Under the pieces are notes generated by a model, which worked only from the letters and a program-made list of their open reading frames with translations, had not been told where the DNA came from and made no database searches. The position numbers were made by a program, and so were the translations under genes. Of a DNA stretch of 64,000 nucleotides, positions 1 through 8,900 are shown piece by piece. How positions within the stretch are numbered: the first letter of the stretch is position 1; each line of letters opens with the position of its first letter. This DNA comes from an uncultured Acidobacteriota bacterium (GTDB lineage Bacteria > Acidobacteriota > Vicinamibacteria > Fen-336). The stretch covers positions 24,931 through 88,930 of the forward strand of contig CADEEV010000018.1 of NCBI GenBank assembly GCA_902826455.1, written 5' to 3'.

Positions 1-894
1 TTCACGGCCGGCGCCCTGGCCGCGATCCATCGCAACGCCGGCGGCGTCCCGCGCCTGGTCAACCTCATCTGCGATCGCGCGCTGCTCGCGGGCTACGTGA
101 AGGCCACGCGGCAGGTGGACGCGGCGATGGTGCGGCGGGCGGCCCGCGAGGTGCGCGGCGAGGAGCCGGGAGCGGCCTGGTCGCCGGCGCTCGCCGCGGG
201 CTGGGGACTCGCGGCCGTGCTCGCCGGCGTGGTCGCGTTCGGCGTGCTGAGCCGGGGTCCCGCCTCGGCGACGGCGGTGCGCCCCGAGCCCACGCCGGCC
301 GCAAGCCCCGTCGCGACCCCGGTGCCCGCCACGGCGCCCGCCGGCGCCCTCGACGCGCTGCTGCTCTCCCTGCCTCCCGCCGGCTCCTTCGAGACCGCTG
401 TGGCCGCGGTCCAGGGACTCTGGGGCGCGGGACCCCTCGAGCGCAGCTTCGTGCGCACGCATCTCGAACAGCTGCGGAGATTCGACGTGCCGGTGGTGCT
501 CGAGATGTTCCACCCCTCGCGCCGTGCCACGAGCTACGTCGCTCTGCTCTCGCTCGGCGGCGACGTCGCGGTGGTGGGAGACGGCCGCGGCGGCACGCTG
601 AGCGTGTCCCTCGCCGAGCTCGACCGCCGCTGGACGCGCCAGGCCCTGTTCCTCTGGCGCGACGTCGAGGCGACGGGCGGCGGTCACGACCCCGTGCGCA
701 CGGCCGCCTTCGTGCGCGCCAGCCTGACGCGGCTCGGGTACGAGGGAGCCGTTGCGGACCTCACGGCCGAGGTCGCGCGCTTCCAGCGCGACACCGAGCT
801 CGCCGCCGACGGCGTGATCGGCAACCAGACCCTGATGGCCTTGTACAGCCTGGGCCTCTACGAGCGGCCCCGCTTGTCCGCGAGGCCGCGATGA
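1..894 (+). CDS. ExeA/GspA-type AAA ATPase, C-terminal part (5' end outside window)
   Basis: The reading frame is open from base 1, so the gene begins upstream; 297 residues are visible. The first ~30 residues (HRNAGGVPRLVNLICDRAL) match the end of the AAA ATPase module of the ExeA/GspA family. A single membrane span follows (about bases 184-250), then an Ala/Pro-rich linker, a periplasmic region, and a C-terminal peptidoglycan-binding repeat (about bases 700-860) containing FQRD and DGVIGNQTLMAL. In characterised systems ExeA uses ATP and binds peptidoglycan to help place the type II secretion secretin. The stop overlaps the ATG of the next gene (ATGA), and that gene is GspB-like, which fits the ExeA-ExeB pair. 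The family is secure; the walker motifs lie outside the window. Confidence 0.88.
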   Translation, partial: FTAGALAAIHRNAGGVPRLVNLICDRALLAGYVKATRQVDAAMVRRAAREVRGEEPGAAWSPALAAGWGLAAVLAGVVAFGVLSRGPASATAVRPEPTPAASPVATPVPATAPAGALDALLLSLPPAGSFETAVAAVQGLWGAGPLERSFVRTHLEQLRRFDVPVVLEMFHPSRRATSYVALLSLGGDVAVVGDGRGGTLSVSLAELDRRWTRQALFLWRDVEATGGGHDPVRTAAFVRASLTRLGYEGAVADLTAEVARFQRDTELAADGVIGNQTLMALYSLGLYERPRLSARPR

Positions 895-1469
895 GCCTCA
901 TCCTCGAGGCGCTGCGCAAGCGCGAGCGCGAGAAGCAGGTTCCGGAGCGCGGGTTCCTGGTGATGGCGCCCACGCCCTGGGCCGCGGCGCCAGGCCGCAG
1001 CCTGGGGACGCTGCTCCTCGCCGGCCTCGTGGCCTTCGGCCTTGGCGTGGCCTTCATGGCCTGGCGGACGCCCCGTGCGCTGCCGCCGGCGCCGCCCGCC
1101 ACCGTCCCTGCCCTCGCCGTGCCGGGGCACGCGACGCCCGGCACGCTCCTGCCGGCGCCCGTTCCGACGCTGCCAGCGGTCGTCGCGCCGCTCCCGGCGC
1201 CACGCGCCGAGCCGGGGCCGCCCCAGCCCGTGATGCCGGCGTCGGATCCGACCGCCGAGCCCGGCCCGGCGCCCACGCGCGAGACGCCGCCGGATCCCGC
1301 CCACTTCGTCCTGCAGGCGATCAGCGAGCGCGACGGGCGGCCGGTGGCGTTGATCAGCGACCGCCTCATGCGCGAAGGCGACGTCTGGCAGGGGGCCCGG
1401 GTCCTCCGCATCGGCGACACCGAGGTCGAGCTCGAGGTGGGCGGCCAGCGCGTGACGCTGCGCTTCTAA
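891..1469 (+). CDS. gspB: GspB-like general secretion pathway protein B
   Basis: A 192-residue protein starting MSLILEALRKREREK, the N-terminal signature of GspB/ExeB partners. A membrane span lies at about residues 43-60, followed by a long Pro/Ala-rich periplasmic linker (about 61-140) and a compact C-terminal beta domain (about 141-192: FVLQAISERDGRPVALI ... VTLRF). GspB proteins dock with the ExeA ATPase and the peptidoglycan during secretin assembly. The start overlaps the stop of the upstream ATPase gene by four bases, so the two are probably translationally coupled. No other type II secretion genes are in the window. Confidence 0.85.
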   Translation: MSLILEALRKREREKQVPERGFLVMAPTPWAAAPGRSLGTLLLAGLVAFGLGVAFMAWRTPRALPPAPPATVPALAVPGHATPGTLLPAPVPTLPAVVAPLPAPRAEPGPPQPVMPASDPTAEPGPAPTRETPPDPAHFVLQAISERDGRPVALISDRLMREGDVWQGARVLRIGDTEVELEVGGQRVTLRF

Positions 1470-1471
1470 CC

Positions 1472-2518
1472 ATGGAACCGACGCACCTCCGGAGCCACAC
1501 GCCGCTGTCGCTGGCGACGCATTTCCGCGATCTCGGCCTCAGCCCGACACTCGCGCGCCGCGTCGTGAACCGCGTCGTGGGCGAGGACCGCGACGACCTC
1601 GAGGGGATTCCGGGCCTGCCCCGGCGCGCGAGCGACGCCCTCCAGGGTCACGGCGACCTGCGTCGGCTGCGCGTCGTGGACCGCCGCCGCAGCGCCGTGG
1701 ATCCCTTCGTGAAGTACCTGTTCGAGTCCGTGGACGGGCGGCGCTTCGAGACGGTGCGGATACCCCTCGAGAAACCGCGCTTCAGCGTGTGCGTCTCGTC
1801 CCAGGTGGGTTGTGCCCTCGCCTGCGGCTTCTGCGAGACCGGCCGGCTGGGCTTCGAGCGCAACCTCGAGGCCTGGGAGATCGTCGAGCAGGTGCTGACG
1901 GTGCGCCGCGAATCTCCGGAGCGTCCCGTGACCGGCGTCGTCTTCCAGGGCCAGGGCGAGCCGTTCCAGAACTACGACGCCGTGATCCGCGCCGCCGAGA
2001 TCCTGCGCGATCCGAGCGGCGGGCGGCTGCGCGGCGATCGCATCACGATCTCGACCGTGGGCCTGCTGCCGATGATCGAGCGCTACACGGACGAGGGTCA
2101 TCCCTATCGCTTGATCCTGTCGCTCACCTCGACGGACCCGGAGAAGCGGGCGCGGCTCTTGCCCGTGGCCCGGCGCTACGACGTGGCGGACCTCGCGCAG
2201 GCCATGCGGCGTCACCAGGCGCGCCGGGGCGGGCCCGTCAACCTCGCGTGGGTGTTGATGTCCGGCGTCAACACCGGTGCGGACGAGGCCCGCGAGCTCG
2301 GCCGGCTGTTCCGAGGCGTCAAGGTGCGGCTCTCGGTGATCGACGTCAACGATCCGACGGGAGAGTTCGAGCGCGCCGGCGACGAGGAACGCAGCGGGTT
2401 CCTGAACGCACTTGCCGAGAACGGGATCGGCTTCGTGCGGCGCTACTCGGGCGGGCCGGACATCCACGCGGCGTGCGGCATGCTGGCGTCGGCCGCGCGC
2501 GGAGGCGCCGTCGTATGA
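1472..2518 (+). CDS. rlmN: RlmN/Cfr-family radical SAM methyltransferase
   Basis: A 348-residue protein. The radical SAM cluster motif C-x3-C-x2-C is at residues 114, 118 and 121 (GCALACGFC). The C-terminal IHAACGML carries Cys335, corresponding to the cysteine methylated in the RlmN mechanism (compare DAACGQL in E. coli RlmN). The family methylates C2 of an adenine in 23S rRNA and some tRNAs, using two SAM molecules. The start ATG lies two bases after the gspB stop. The Cfr subfamily (C8 methylation, antibiotic resistance) cannot be strictly excluded by eye, but housekeeping RlmN is more likely. The N-terminal domain resembles other RlmN proteins only loosely, so it may be a divergent paralog. 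Confidence 0.87.
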   Translation: MEPTHLRSHTPLSLATHFRDLGLSPTLARRVVNRVVGEDRDDLEGIPGLPRRASDALQGHGDLRRLRVVDRRRSAVDPFVKYLFESVDGRRFETVRIPLEKPRFSVCVSSQVGCALACGFCETGRLGFERNLEAWEIVEQVLTVRRESPERPVTGVVFQGQGEPFQNYDAVIRAAEILRDPSGGRLRGDRITISTVGLLPMIERYTDEGHPYRLILSLTSTDPEKRARLLPVARRYDVADLAQAMRRHQARRGGPVNLAWVLMSGVNTGADEARELGRLFRGVKVRLSVIDVNDPTGEFERAGDEERSGFLNALAENGIGFVRRYSGGPDIHAACGMLASAARGGAVV

Positions 2519-3774
2519 AGAGACGCGTGCTGCTGACGACGGTCTGTGCCTTGCTGGTCTCGGCCTGCGCGTCCGCCGACGCTCCCGGAACGCCGGCGCC
2601 TTCGCCCACGCCCACGACCGGCGCGCGCTTCCCGTTCCCACAGCACGTGACCTACGCCGCCGGCACCCTCAGGCTCACGCGCCGCACCCAGGCGCAGCAG
2701 GACGACGACGTCCGCGCGCTCTACGCGCGCTGGAAGACCCGCTACCTGGCGAGCGCCGGCGCTGCCGGCGACGGCTCGCCGCTGTATCGGGTGAGCTTCG
2801 GCTCGAGCAATCCCGGCCGCACCGTCTCCGAGGGACAGGGCTACGGCATGGTGATCGTGGCCCTCATGGCGGGCCACGATCCCGACGCGCGCGCGCTCTT
2901 CGACGGGCTGTGGCGTTTCGTCCTCGCCCACCCGAGCGGCAGCGACGAGCGGCTCATGGGCTGGCAGGTCCCGGAGCAGGGCAGCTCGGACAGCGCCTTC
3001 GACGGCGACGCGGACATCGCCTACGGCCTCGTTCTCGCCGACCGGCAATGGGGCAGCGCGGGCGCCGTCGACTACGCGACGGCCGCGCGGCGCGTGCTGG
3101 CCGGGGTGCTCGAGTCCACGATCGGTCCCCAGAGCCGCCTCCCGATGCTCGGCGACTGGACCGATCCCGGCGGCTCGCCCCACAACCAGTACACGCCGCG
3201 CACGTCCGACTTCATGCCGGCGCACTTCCGCGCCTTCGCGCGCCTCACGGGCGACCCGGCCTGGAACGAGGTGGTGGCCCGGACCCAGGCGGTCATCACG
3301 GCGCTGCAGGCGCAGTCCGCGCCGGCCACGGGCCTTCTCCCGGACTTCGTGGTCCAGGCGAACCGTACGCCGCGCCCCGCGCCCGCCGGCTTCCTCGAGG
3401 GCGAGAACGACGGCGCCTATTTCTACAACGCCTGCCGCGACCCATGGCGCATCGCGACCGACGCGCTCGTCAGCGGCGACGCCACGTCGCTGGCCCAGGC
3501 CCGCAAGATCAGCCGTTGGCTGCGCGGCGCCACCGGCGGCGACCCGCGCCGGATCGCGGCGGGCTACCGTCTCGACGGCCGGCCCATCGACACGGGCTAC
3601 TTCACGACGGCGTTCGCGGCGCCGCTGGCCGTGGCCGCGATGACCGACCCGGACGGCCAGGCCTGGCTCGACGGCGTCTACGACGCCGTGCGCGATCACC
3701 CCGAGGATTACTACGAAGACAGCCTCGCGCTGCAGGCGCTGTTCGTGCTCACCGGCAACTACTGGGCGCCGTAG
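2515..3774 (+). CDS. Glycoside hydrolase family 8 lipoprotein (endoglucanase/chitosanase/xylanase-like)
   Basis: A 419-residue protein. It starts with a lipoprotein signal: basic MKRR, a hydrophobic stretch and a lipobox VSAC with Cys18. A Pro/Thr-rich linker follows. The GH8 domain shows SEGQGYGM (putative general acid Glu106) and SDSAFDGDADIAYGL with the conserved acidic cluster (Asp159-Asp167). GH8 enzymes cleave beta-1,4 glucans, xylan or chitosan with inversion. The start overlaps the RlmN stop (ATGA). No bcs cellulose-synthase genes are adjacent, so a role in cellulose export is not supported; substrate cannot be told from sequence. The 3' end overlaps the convergent FkbM gene by 16 bases. 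Confidence 0.85.
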   Translation: MKRRVLLTTVCALLVSACASADAPGTPAPSPTPTTGARFPFPQHVTYAAGTLRLTRRTQAQQDDDVRALYARWKTRYLASAGAAGDGSPLYRVSFGSSNPGRTVSEGQGYGMVIVALMAGHDPDARALFDGLWRFVLAHPSGSDERLMGWQVPEQGSSDSAFDGDADIAYGLVLADRQWGSAGAVDYATAARRVLAGVLESTIGPQSRLPMLGDWTDPGGSPHNQYTPRTSDFMPAHFRAFARLTGDPAWNEVVARTQAVITALQAQSAPATGLLPDFVVQANRTPRPAPAGFLEGENDGAYFYNACRDPWRIATDALVSGDATSLAQARKISRWLRGATGGDPRRIAAGYRLDGRPIDTGYFTTAFAAPLAVAAMTDPDGQAWLDGVYDAVRDHPEDYYEDSLALQALFVLTGNYWAP

Positions 3775-4472
3775 CTTCCGACGCTGCGGAAGATGAAGTT
3801 CCGACCGTCTTCGCAGACGCTGGCCTCGTAGCCGAGGCCCGTCAGGAGTTCCAGGCAGCGCGTCCGATTCTCGTTCTCCCACAGCTCGACGTAGAGCATG
3901 GGGCGATGGGCCCGCAGCGTGGCGAGCCCGCCCTCGAGGACGAACCACTCGAAATTCTCGACGTCGATCTTGATCGCCGCCGGGCCCGGCGCCATGGCGA
4001 ACCCGAAATCGTCGAGCCGGCGCATCGGCACCGAGCGCCGCAGCCCCTCGTTGCGCTCGCCGATGCTGTCGTGGACGACGTGGCTGAGGCCGTGGCGCCG
4101 CGCGCCGTGCTCGACGGGCAGCACCATCTCCGCCGCCCCTTCGCGGTCCCCCAGGGCGCAGGCCTCCACCTGCACGTTGGCGAGGCCGTAGCGCCCGATG
4201 ACGCGTCGCAGGACGGCCAGGTTCTCCGACATGGGCTCGAAGGCCACGACCCTGCCCCGGCGCACGTGACGCGACAGGTGGACGGTCATCACGCCGAGGT
4301 TTGCGCCGATGTCGAGGACGAGGCCGTCCTCGGGGATCGCCTGCAAGAAGCTGAAGAACCCGCGCTCCTCGCCATCCTTGCGCAGCGTCGCGACCTTGTA
4401 GCGCGCGAACAGGTACAGGTAGCTCTCGAGTCCCAGGAGGCGCTGGAGCAGCCCGATCGTGAGTTCCTTCAG
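3759..4472 (-). CDS. FkbM-family SAM-dependent methyltransferase
   Basis: About 237 residues. The SAM-binding motif is LVLDIGANLGVMTVHLSR, followed by VVAFEP, then the FkbM signature IKIDVENFEWFVLEGG near the C-terminus. Members methylate hydroxyl groups of sugars, polyketides or lipids; the substrate here is unknown. No ATG, GTG or TTG lies in a usable position: homologous sequence begins at KELTIGLLQ directly after the stop of the upstream decarboxylase. The annotated start is CTG at 4472, giving a CTGA overlap that mimics the ATGA overlaps elsewhere. It is probably in one transcript with the decarboxylase and the alpha-2-macroglobulin. Start choice is inference; the domain call is firm. 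Confidence 0.82.
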   Translation of the reverse strand: MKELTIGLLQRLLGLESYLYLFARYKVATLRKDGEERGFFSFLQAIPEDGLVLDIGANLGVMTVHLSRHVRRGRVVAFEPMSENLAVLRRVIGRYGLANVQVEACALGDREGAAEMVLPVEHGARRHGLSHVVHDSIGERNEGLRRSVPMRRLDDFGFAMAPGPAAIKIDVENFEWFVLEGGLATLRAHRPMLYVELWENENRTRCLELLTGLGYEASVCEDGRNFIFRSVGSYGAQ

Positions 4473-5890
4473 CAGAGCTCGGCCGCGGTCTCGCGCAGGT
4501 CGTCGAGACCCTGCTGCAGGCGTTCGCGATGGGTCCTGAAGGACAGGACGCAGATCCGCAGCGTGAAGCGTCCGCGCAGCACCGTGCCGCTCAGGTGGAC
4601 GCGCTGGCGGGCGTTCACGGCCTCGAGCCAGCGGCGGTTGAGAGCGTCGGTCGCAGCCGCGTCGAGGGCCGGGGGCTCCAGCCGGAACGCGAACAGGGAC
4701 AGTTGCGGCTCCGCGACGATCCGGACCTGCGGCAGTTCCCGGACGACCTCGCAAGCCCACGCCGCCAGGTCCAGCTTCTCGTCGAGGGCGGCCCGGAACG
4801 CGGCGGCTCCGTGGAGCCGCAGCGGCAGCCACACGCGCAGGCCGCGGAAGTCGCGCGACAGCTCCGGGGACAGATCCGCGAAGTCGACGCGGCCCGGCTC
4901 GTCCTGGGCCTGCGGGAGGTACTCGGCCGTCACGTTGTGGGCGCGGCGGAGGGCCGCCGCGTCCCGGACCACCAGCGCTCCGTTCCCGTAGGGAAGGAAC
5001 AGTCCCTTGTGGGGATCGAGGACGATCGAGTCGGCGCGCTCGATGCCCTGGAGCGCCGCTTTCCCCCGCTCGGTCATCAGGAAGGAGCCGCCGTAGGCCG
5101 CGTCCACGTGGAAGCCGAGGCGCTCGGCGGCGGCCAGCGACGCGATGGCCTGCAGGTCGTCCACCGCGCCGGTGTTCGTCGTTCCGGCGCTGGCCACCAC
5201 CAGGAAGGGCTGGAGGCCGGCCGCGCGATCCGCCCTGACCGCGGCGCGCAGCGCGGCGACGTCCATGCGGAACAAGGCGTCGGTCGCCACGGCGCGCACG
5301 TTGCGGACCGGAAAGCCGGCCAGCTGCGCGGCTTTCTTGATCGAGTGGTGGGCCTCCTCCGACACGTACAGCGTGCCCTTCAGGAAGTCTTCCGGCAGTC
5401 GCGCGGCACGCGCCATGACGATCGCCGAGAAGTTCGCGAGGGACCCGCCGCTCGTCAGGATCCCGCCGGATTCCGGCCCGTAGCCGGCAAGATCGCAGAA
5501 CCACCGCACGACGTTGGTCTCGATCTGCACGAGGCCCGGGGCCGCGGCCCACACGCCGACGTAGCGGTTGATGGCCGAGCCGAGCAGCGACGCGACCGCC
5601 GACGTGAACAGCCCGCCGCCCGGGATGTAGGCGAGGTAGCCGGGCCCCGCGCAGTTGAAGCTCTTCGGGGCGGCCCGTTCGAGGAGGAGGTCGAGGACCT
5701 CGTCGAGCGAGCCGGCGGCCTCCGGCATCGCCTCCACCAGGGACCGGGCCAGCGCGGCGCCGCCCTCGACGTCGCCGGCCTTCTGCCGGGGCAACGAGGC
5801 CACGTGGGCCACGACGCGGGCGGACACGGCCGCCAGCAGGCGTTCCATCTCCGGCGTGTCGAGCTCGAGTTCCGGAAAGCGGTCGCTCAT
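4469..5890 (-). CDS. Group II PLP-dependent amino acid decarboxylase
   Basis: A 473-residue protein of the aromatic-L-amino-acid/glutamate decarboxylase fold. Visible are SEEAHHSIKKAAQ (cofactor-stacking His), HVDAAYGGSF (Asp that pairs with the pyridine nitrogen) and LDPHKGLFLPYGNGAL (PLP Schiff-base Lys). Such enzymes make amines from aromatic or acidic amino acids; some homologs are aldehyde synthases. Substrate is not readable from the sequence. It starts 24 bases after the alpha-2-macroglobulin stop and overlaps the FkbM gene by four bases, so a three-gene operon is likely. There is no signal peptide; expected in the cytoplasm. Confidence 0.85.
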   Translation of the reverse strand: MSDRFPELELDTPEMERLLAAVSARVVAHVASLPRQKAGDVEGGAALARSLVEAMPEAAGSLDEVLDLLLERAAPKSFNCAGPGYLAYIPGGGLFTSAVASLLGSAINRYVGVWAAAPGLVQIETNVVRWFCDLAGYGPESGGILTSGGSLANFSAIVMARAARLPEDFLKGTLYVSEEAHHSIKKAAQLAGFPVRNVRAVATDALFRMDVAALRAAVRADRAAGLQPFLVVASAGTTNTGAVDDLQAIASLAAAERLGFHVDAAYGGSFLMTERGKAALQGIERADSIVLDPHKGLFLPYGNGALVVRDAAALRRAHNVTAEYLPQAQDEPGRVDFADLSPELSRDFRGLRVWLPLRLHGAAAFRAALDEKLDLAAWACEVVRELPQVRIVAEPQLSLFAFRLEPPALDAAATDALNRRWLEAVNARQRVHLSGTVLRGRFTLRICVLSFRTHRERLQQGLDDLRETAAELC

Positions 5891-5914
5891 CGCGCGTCAT
5901 TGTACGCGGCGCGA

Positions 5915-8900
5915 CTACGGCTCGATCGTGGCCCTCCACTCGTCGGCGAGGGCCGCGATGCCCGGCGCGTACATCGCGTAGCCGTGGGCCGGCAGCGCGT
6001 GGTAGTCGCCGGGCGTCTCGGCCCGCAGCACGTAGCGGATCACCTGGCGGCCCTGGGCGAGATGGGTGATGAAGAACGCGACGCGCTCGTCGCGCAGCTC
6101 CATGTTCGAGCACAGGCCGTCCCCGTAGCGCGCGCCGCTCACGAGGTCGACCGGCTCGAAGCCCGCGGGCTTCGGATCCTCGAAGACGAGATGGTCGTAG
6201 GCCGTCGGCGCCTCGATGGCGAGGCGCACCTCGACCTCCTCGCCGCTCTTCACCGCCGCCAGGCTGGGCACCCTCACGTAGTCGTACTCGAGCCGCCGCT
6301 CGCCCTGGCTCTCGGCCACGCGCGGCGTGCGCCGGTAGTACTCGCGGGTGAGCCGCAGGTCCGTGCCGGCGCCCCTGATGTCCTCCTCCTTCGTGAAGTA
6401 GCGCAGGCTCGCGGTGTAGTAGAGGACCCCGCTGCCCGTGACCTTCACCGACACGGTCTTGCGGCCGGCGCCGAGCTCGGCGTCGCCCAGCACCAGCGTG
6501 TCGTCGAAGGCGAAGCCGTTCTGCGGGGTGATCCGGAACGTCTTCGTGATGCCGCCGGCCCGCACCTCCGCGGTGAGGTCGGCGCCCGTCTCGCCCGCTC
6601 CCTTCGCGAACGCCGCGAGGGCGTAGATGGCGTGGGCGGTGTCGCGGGTCGAGTCCCAGCGGCTCCCCTGGCGGTTCAGGAGCAGCCAGCGCGCGACCTT
6701 CGGCGCGAGCGGATGCTCGGGAGCGATCTCGGCCAGCGCCCACAGGGCAAAGGCCTGGGTCTCGACCCGGTCGTTCTCCCAGAACCACCAGTGGGACGCG
6801 ACGCGCCACGACGCGGTGTCGGAGGCCGCGTCGACCTGGGCCAGGTCCTCGAGGTTCGACACGATCGTCTTCGCGTCGGCCGTGCGCCCCGAGCGCTGCA
6901 GCGCCAGGGCGAGCAGCGACCTGCCGTGAACCGTCAGGTCCTCGCGACGTGCGAAGAGCCGATCCAGTCCTTCCGGCTTGCGGCCGGCCGACGCCAGGGC
7001 GAAGGCGGCGTAGGCGCGCTCGTGGAGCGAATTCGAGTCCTTCACGTGGCTCTCGAGGAACGCGACACCGCGGCCCAGCGCGTTCTCGTCGACGGCGACG
7101 CCGGCCGCCTTCGCGGTGACCAGGCCGTAGACCACGTAGGCGCTGATGCGGATGTCGCTGGTATCCGCCCTCCACCAGCCCCAGCCGCCGTCGTCGCCCT
7201 GGAAGGCGTACAGCCGGCCGAGACCCGCCCGCACCATGGCCTCGAGCTCGGCCGCGTCGAAGACCGGGTCCTTGTCGCGGCGGTAGGAGCGGTCCTTCGT
7301 GATGAGCCGCCGGCGCGCCGCGAGGTCCTCGAGGCGCAGGCCGCTCTCCTTGAAAGTGCGCGCGAGCAACACCGCCGGCAGGAAGCGGCTCATGGTCTGC
7401 TCGACACAGCCGTAGGGATAGTCGACGAGATACGGGACTGCTTCGACCAGCGACGAGAGCAGCGTCGGCGCCACGGTCAGCGTGAGCTGCGCCGAGCCCG
7501 CCCCGCGCTCGGACGGCACGTCGAACACGAGCTCGCGGCTCTCGCCCGCCCGCATCCGACCGGCCTGCGAGACCTGCTTGTCGACGCCGTGCACGAGCGC
7601 CTCGAAGCTCATCTCGGCAGCGTCGGATTCGATCCTCGTGAGCGCCGACACGCGGATCTTCGCGGTCCCCACGCCCGTCACGCGGGCAGGCCACTCGACG
7701 CGCACCTGCCCGTTCTTCTCGACGCGCAGCTTCGACGTGCCGGGCGACTCGAGGCGCAGCACGTCCGAGACCTCGAGTCCGGCCGTGACGTCGAGGGCTT
7801 CGGCGGTGTCGTTCACGATCAGCGCCGACAGCAGCACGCGGTCGCGCTCCACGAAGAAGCGCGGCGACTGCAGGCGCACCGTGAGGTCCTTTCGCGCGAC
7901 GACGCTCGCGATGGCCTCGCCCACGCGAGCCTGGGCGTCTCCGCCGCGTGCCACCACCTTCCAGTCCGTGAGCGAGTCGGGAAAGCGGACCGTGACGCTC
8001 GCCTTCCCGTCGGCGTCGGTGGTGACGGCCGCGTTCCAGTAGGCCGTGTCGGCGAAGACCGAGCGTGTCTGTGCGGCAGCCAGCTCCTCGCGATCGGCCC
8101 CGGCCTCGTTCGCCCGGAGCCCCGCCTCCTCCTTCAGCAGCCTCTTGCCTGCGCCGACGAAGGCGGCCTGGGCGGCCGGCGCCGGCGCGTTCGGGGCCAT
8201 CACCCCGGCCGCCATCCCGTCGGCGGCGACCTCGACCGTCTGATCGAGCTCCAGCTCGTCGCCGGCCCAGTCCGAGCGCTGCCGCCGCAGGTCGCCCCAC
8301 CAGCCCGGCGGCATGCCGTGGCGCCGATAGGCCACATCCTTCGCCTGGCGCCAGGGGGCGCCCGCCGCGTGCAGGGCGAACGAGGACGTCTCCTGGACCT
8401 GCACTTGCCGCCGGTCGCCGTAGAAGAAGGTGCGGATGTCCGGCGCATAGGGCGCCTGGATCGCTTCCACCGACCGATCCGTGACGGCGAGGAGCAGGGA
8501 TGCCGCGACGGGCCGCCCCGCGGCGTCGCGCACGACGAGGTCGATGACGCCTTCGGCGCCCGGCTTCACCGTGCCGCCTCTCGGCGTCGCCTCGACGCTC
8601 AGGAACCGCGGCGTCGGCGGCACCAGGATCTCCTGTTGTGCGGAGTACACCTGGCCGTCGCTGACCAGCGTCGCCCGCAGGAAGGCGTTGGGCGCGTGGC
8701 TCCGCGTCAGCGCCAGGGAGACGACGCGCCGCTTCCCGTCCAGGGCCACGGTCCGATGCCGGAGGATCCGCCCGCCCGCTTCCTCCGTCAGCAGCACGCT
8801 GCCGCGGCGCGACGACGACAGCAGCACGCGCGCGGTCTCGCCCTCCCGGTACTGGGCATGCTCGAGGCTGAGCTCGATGTCCTGCAGCCGGAAGAGATCG

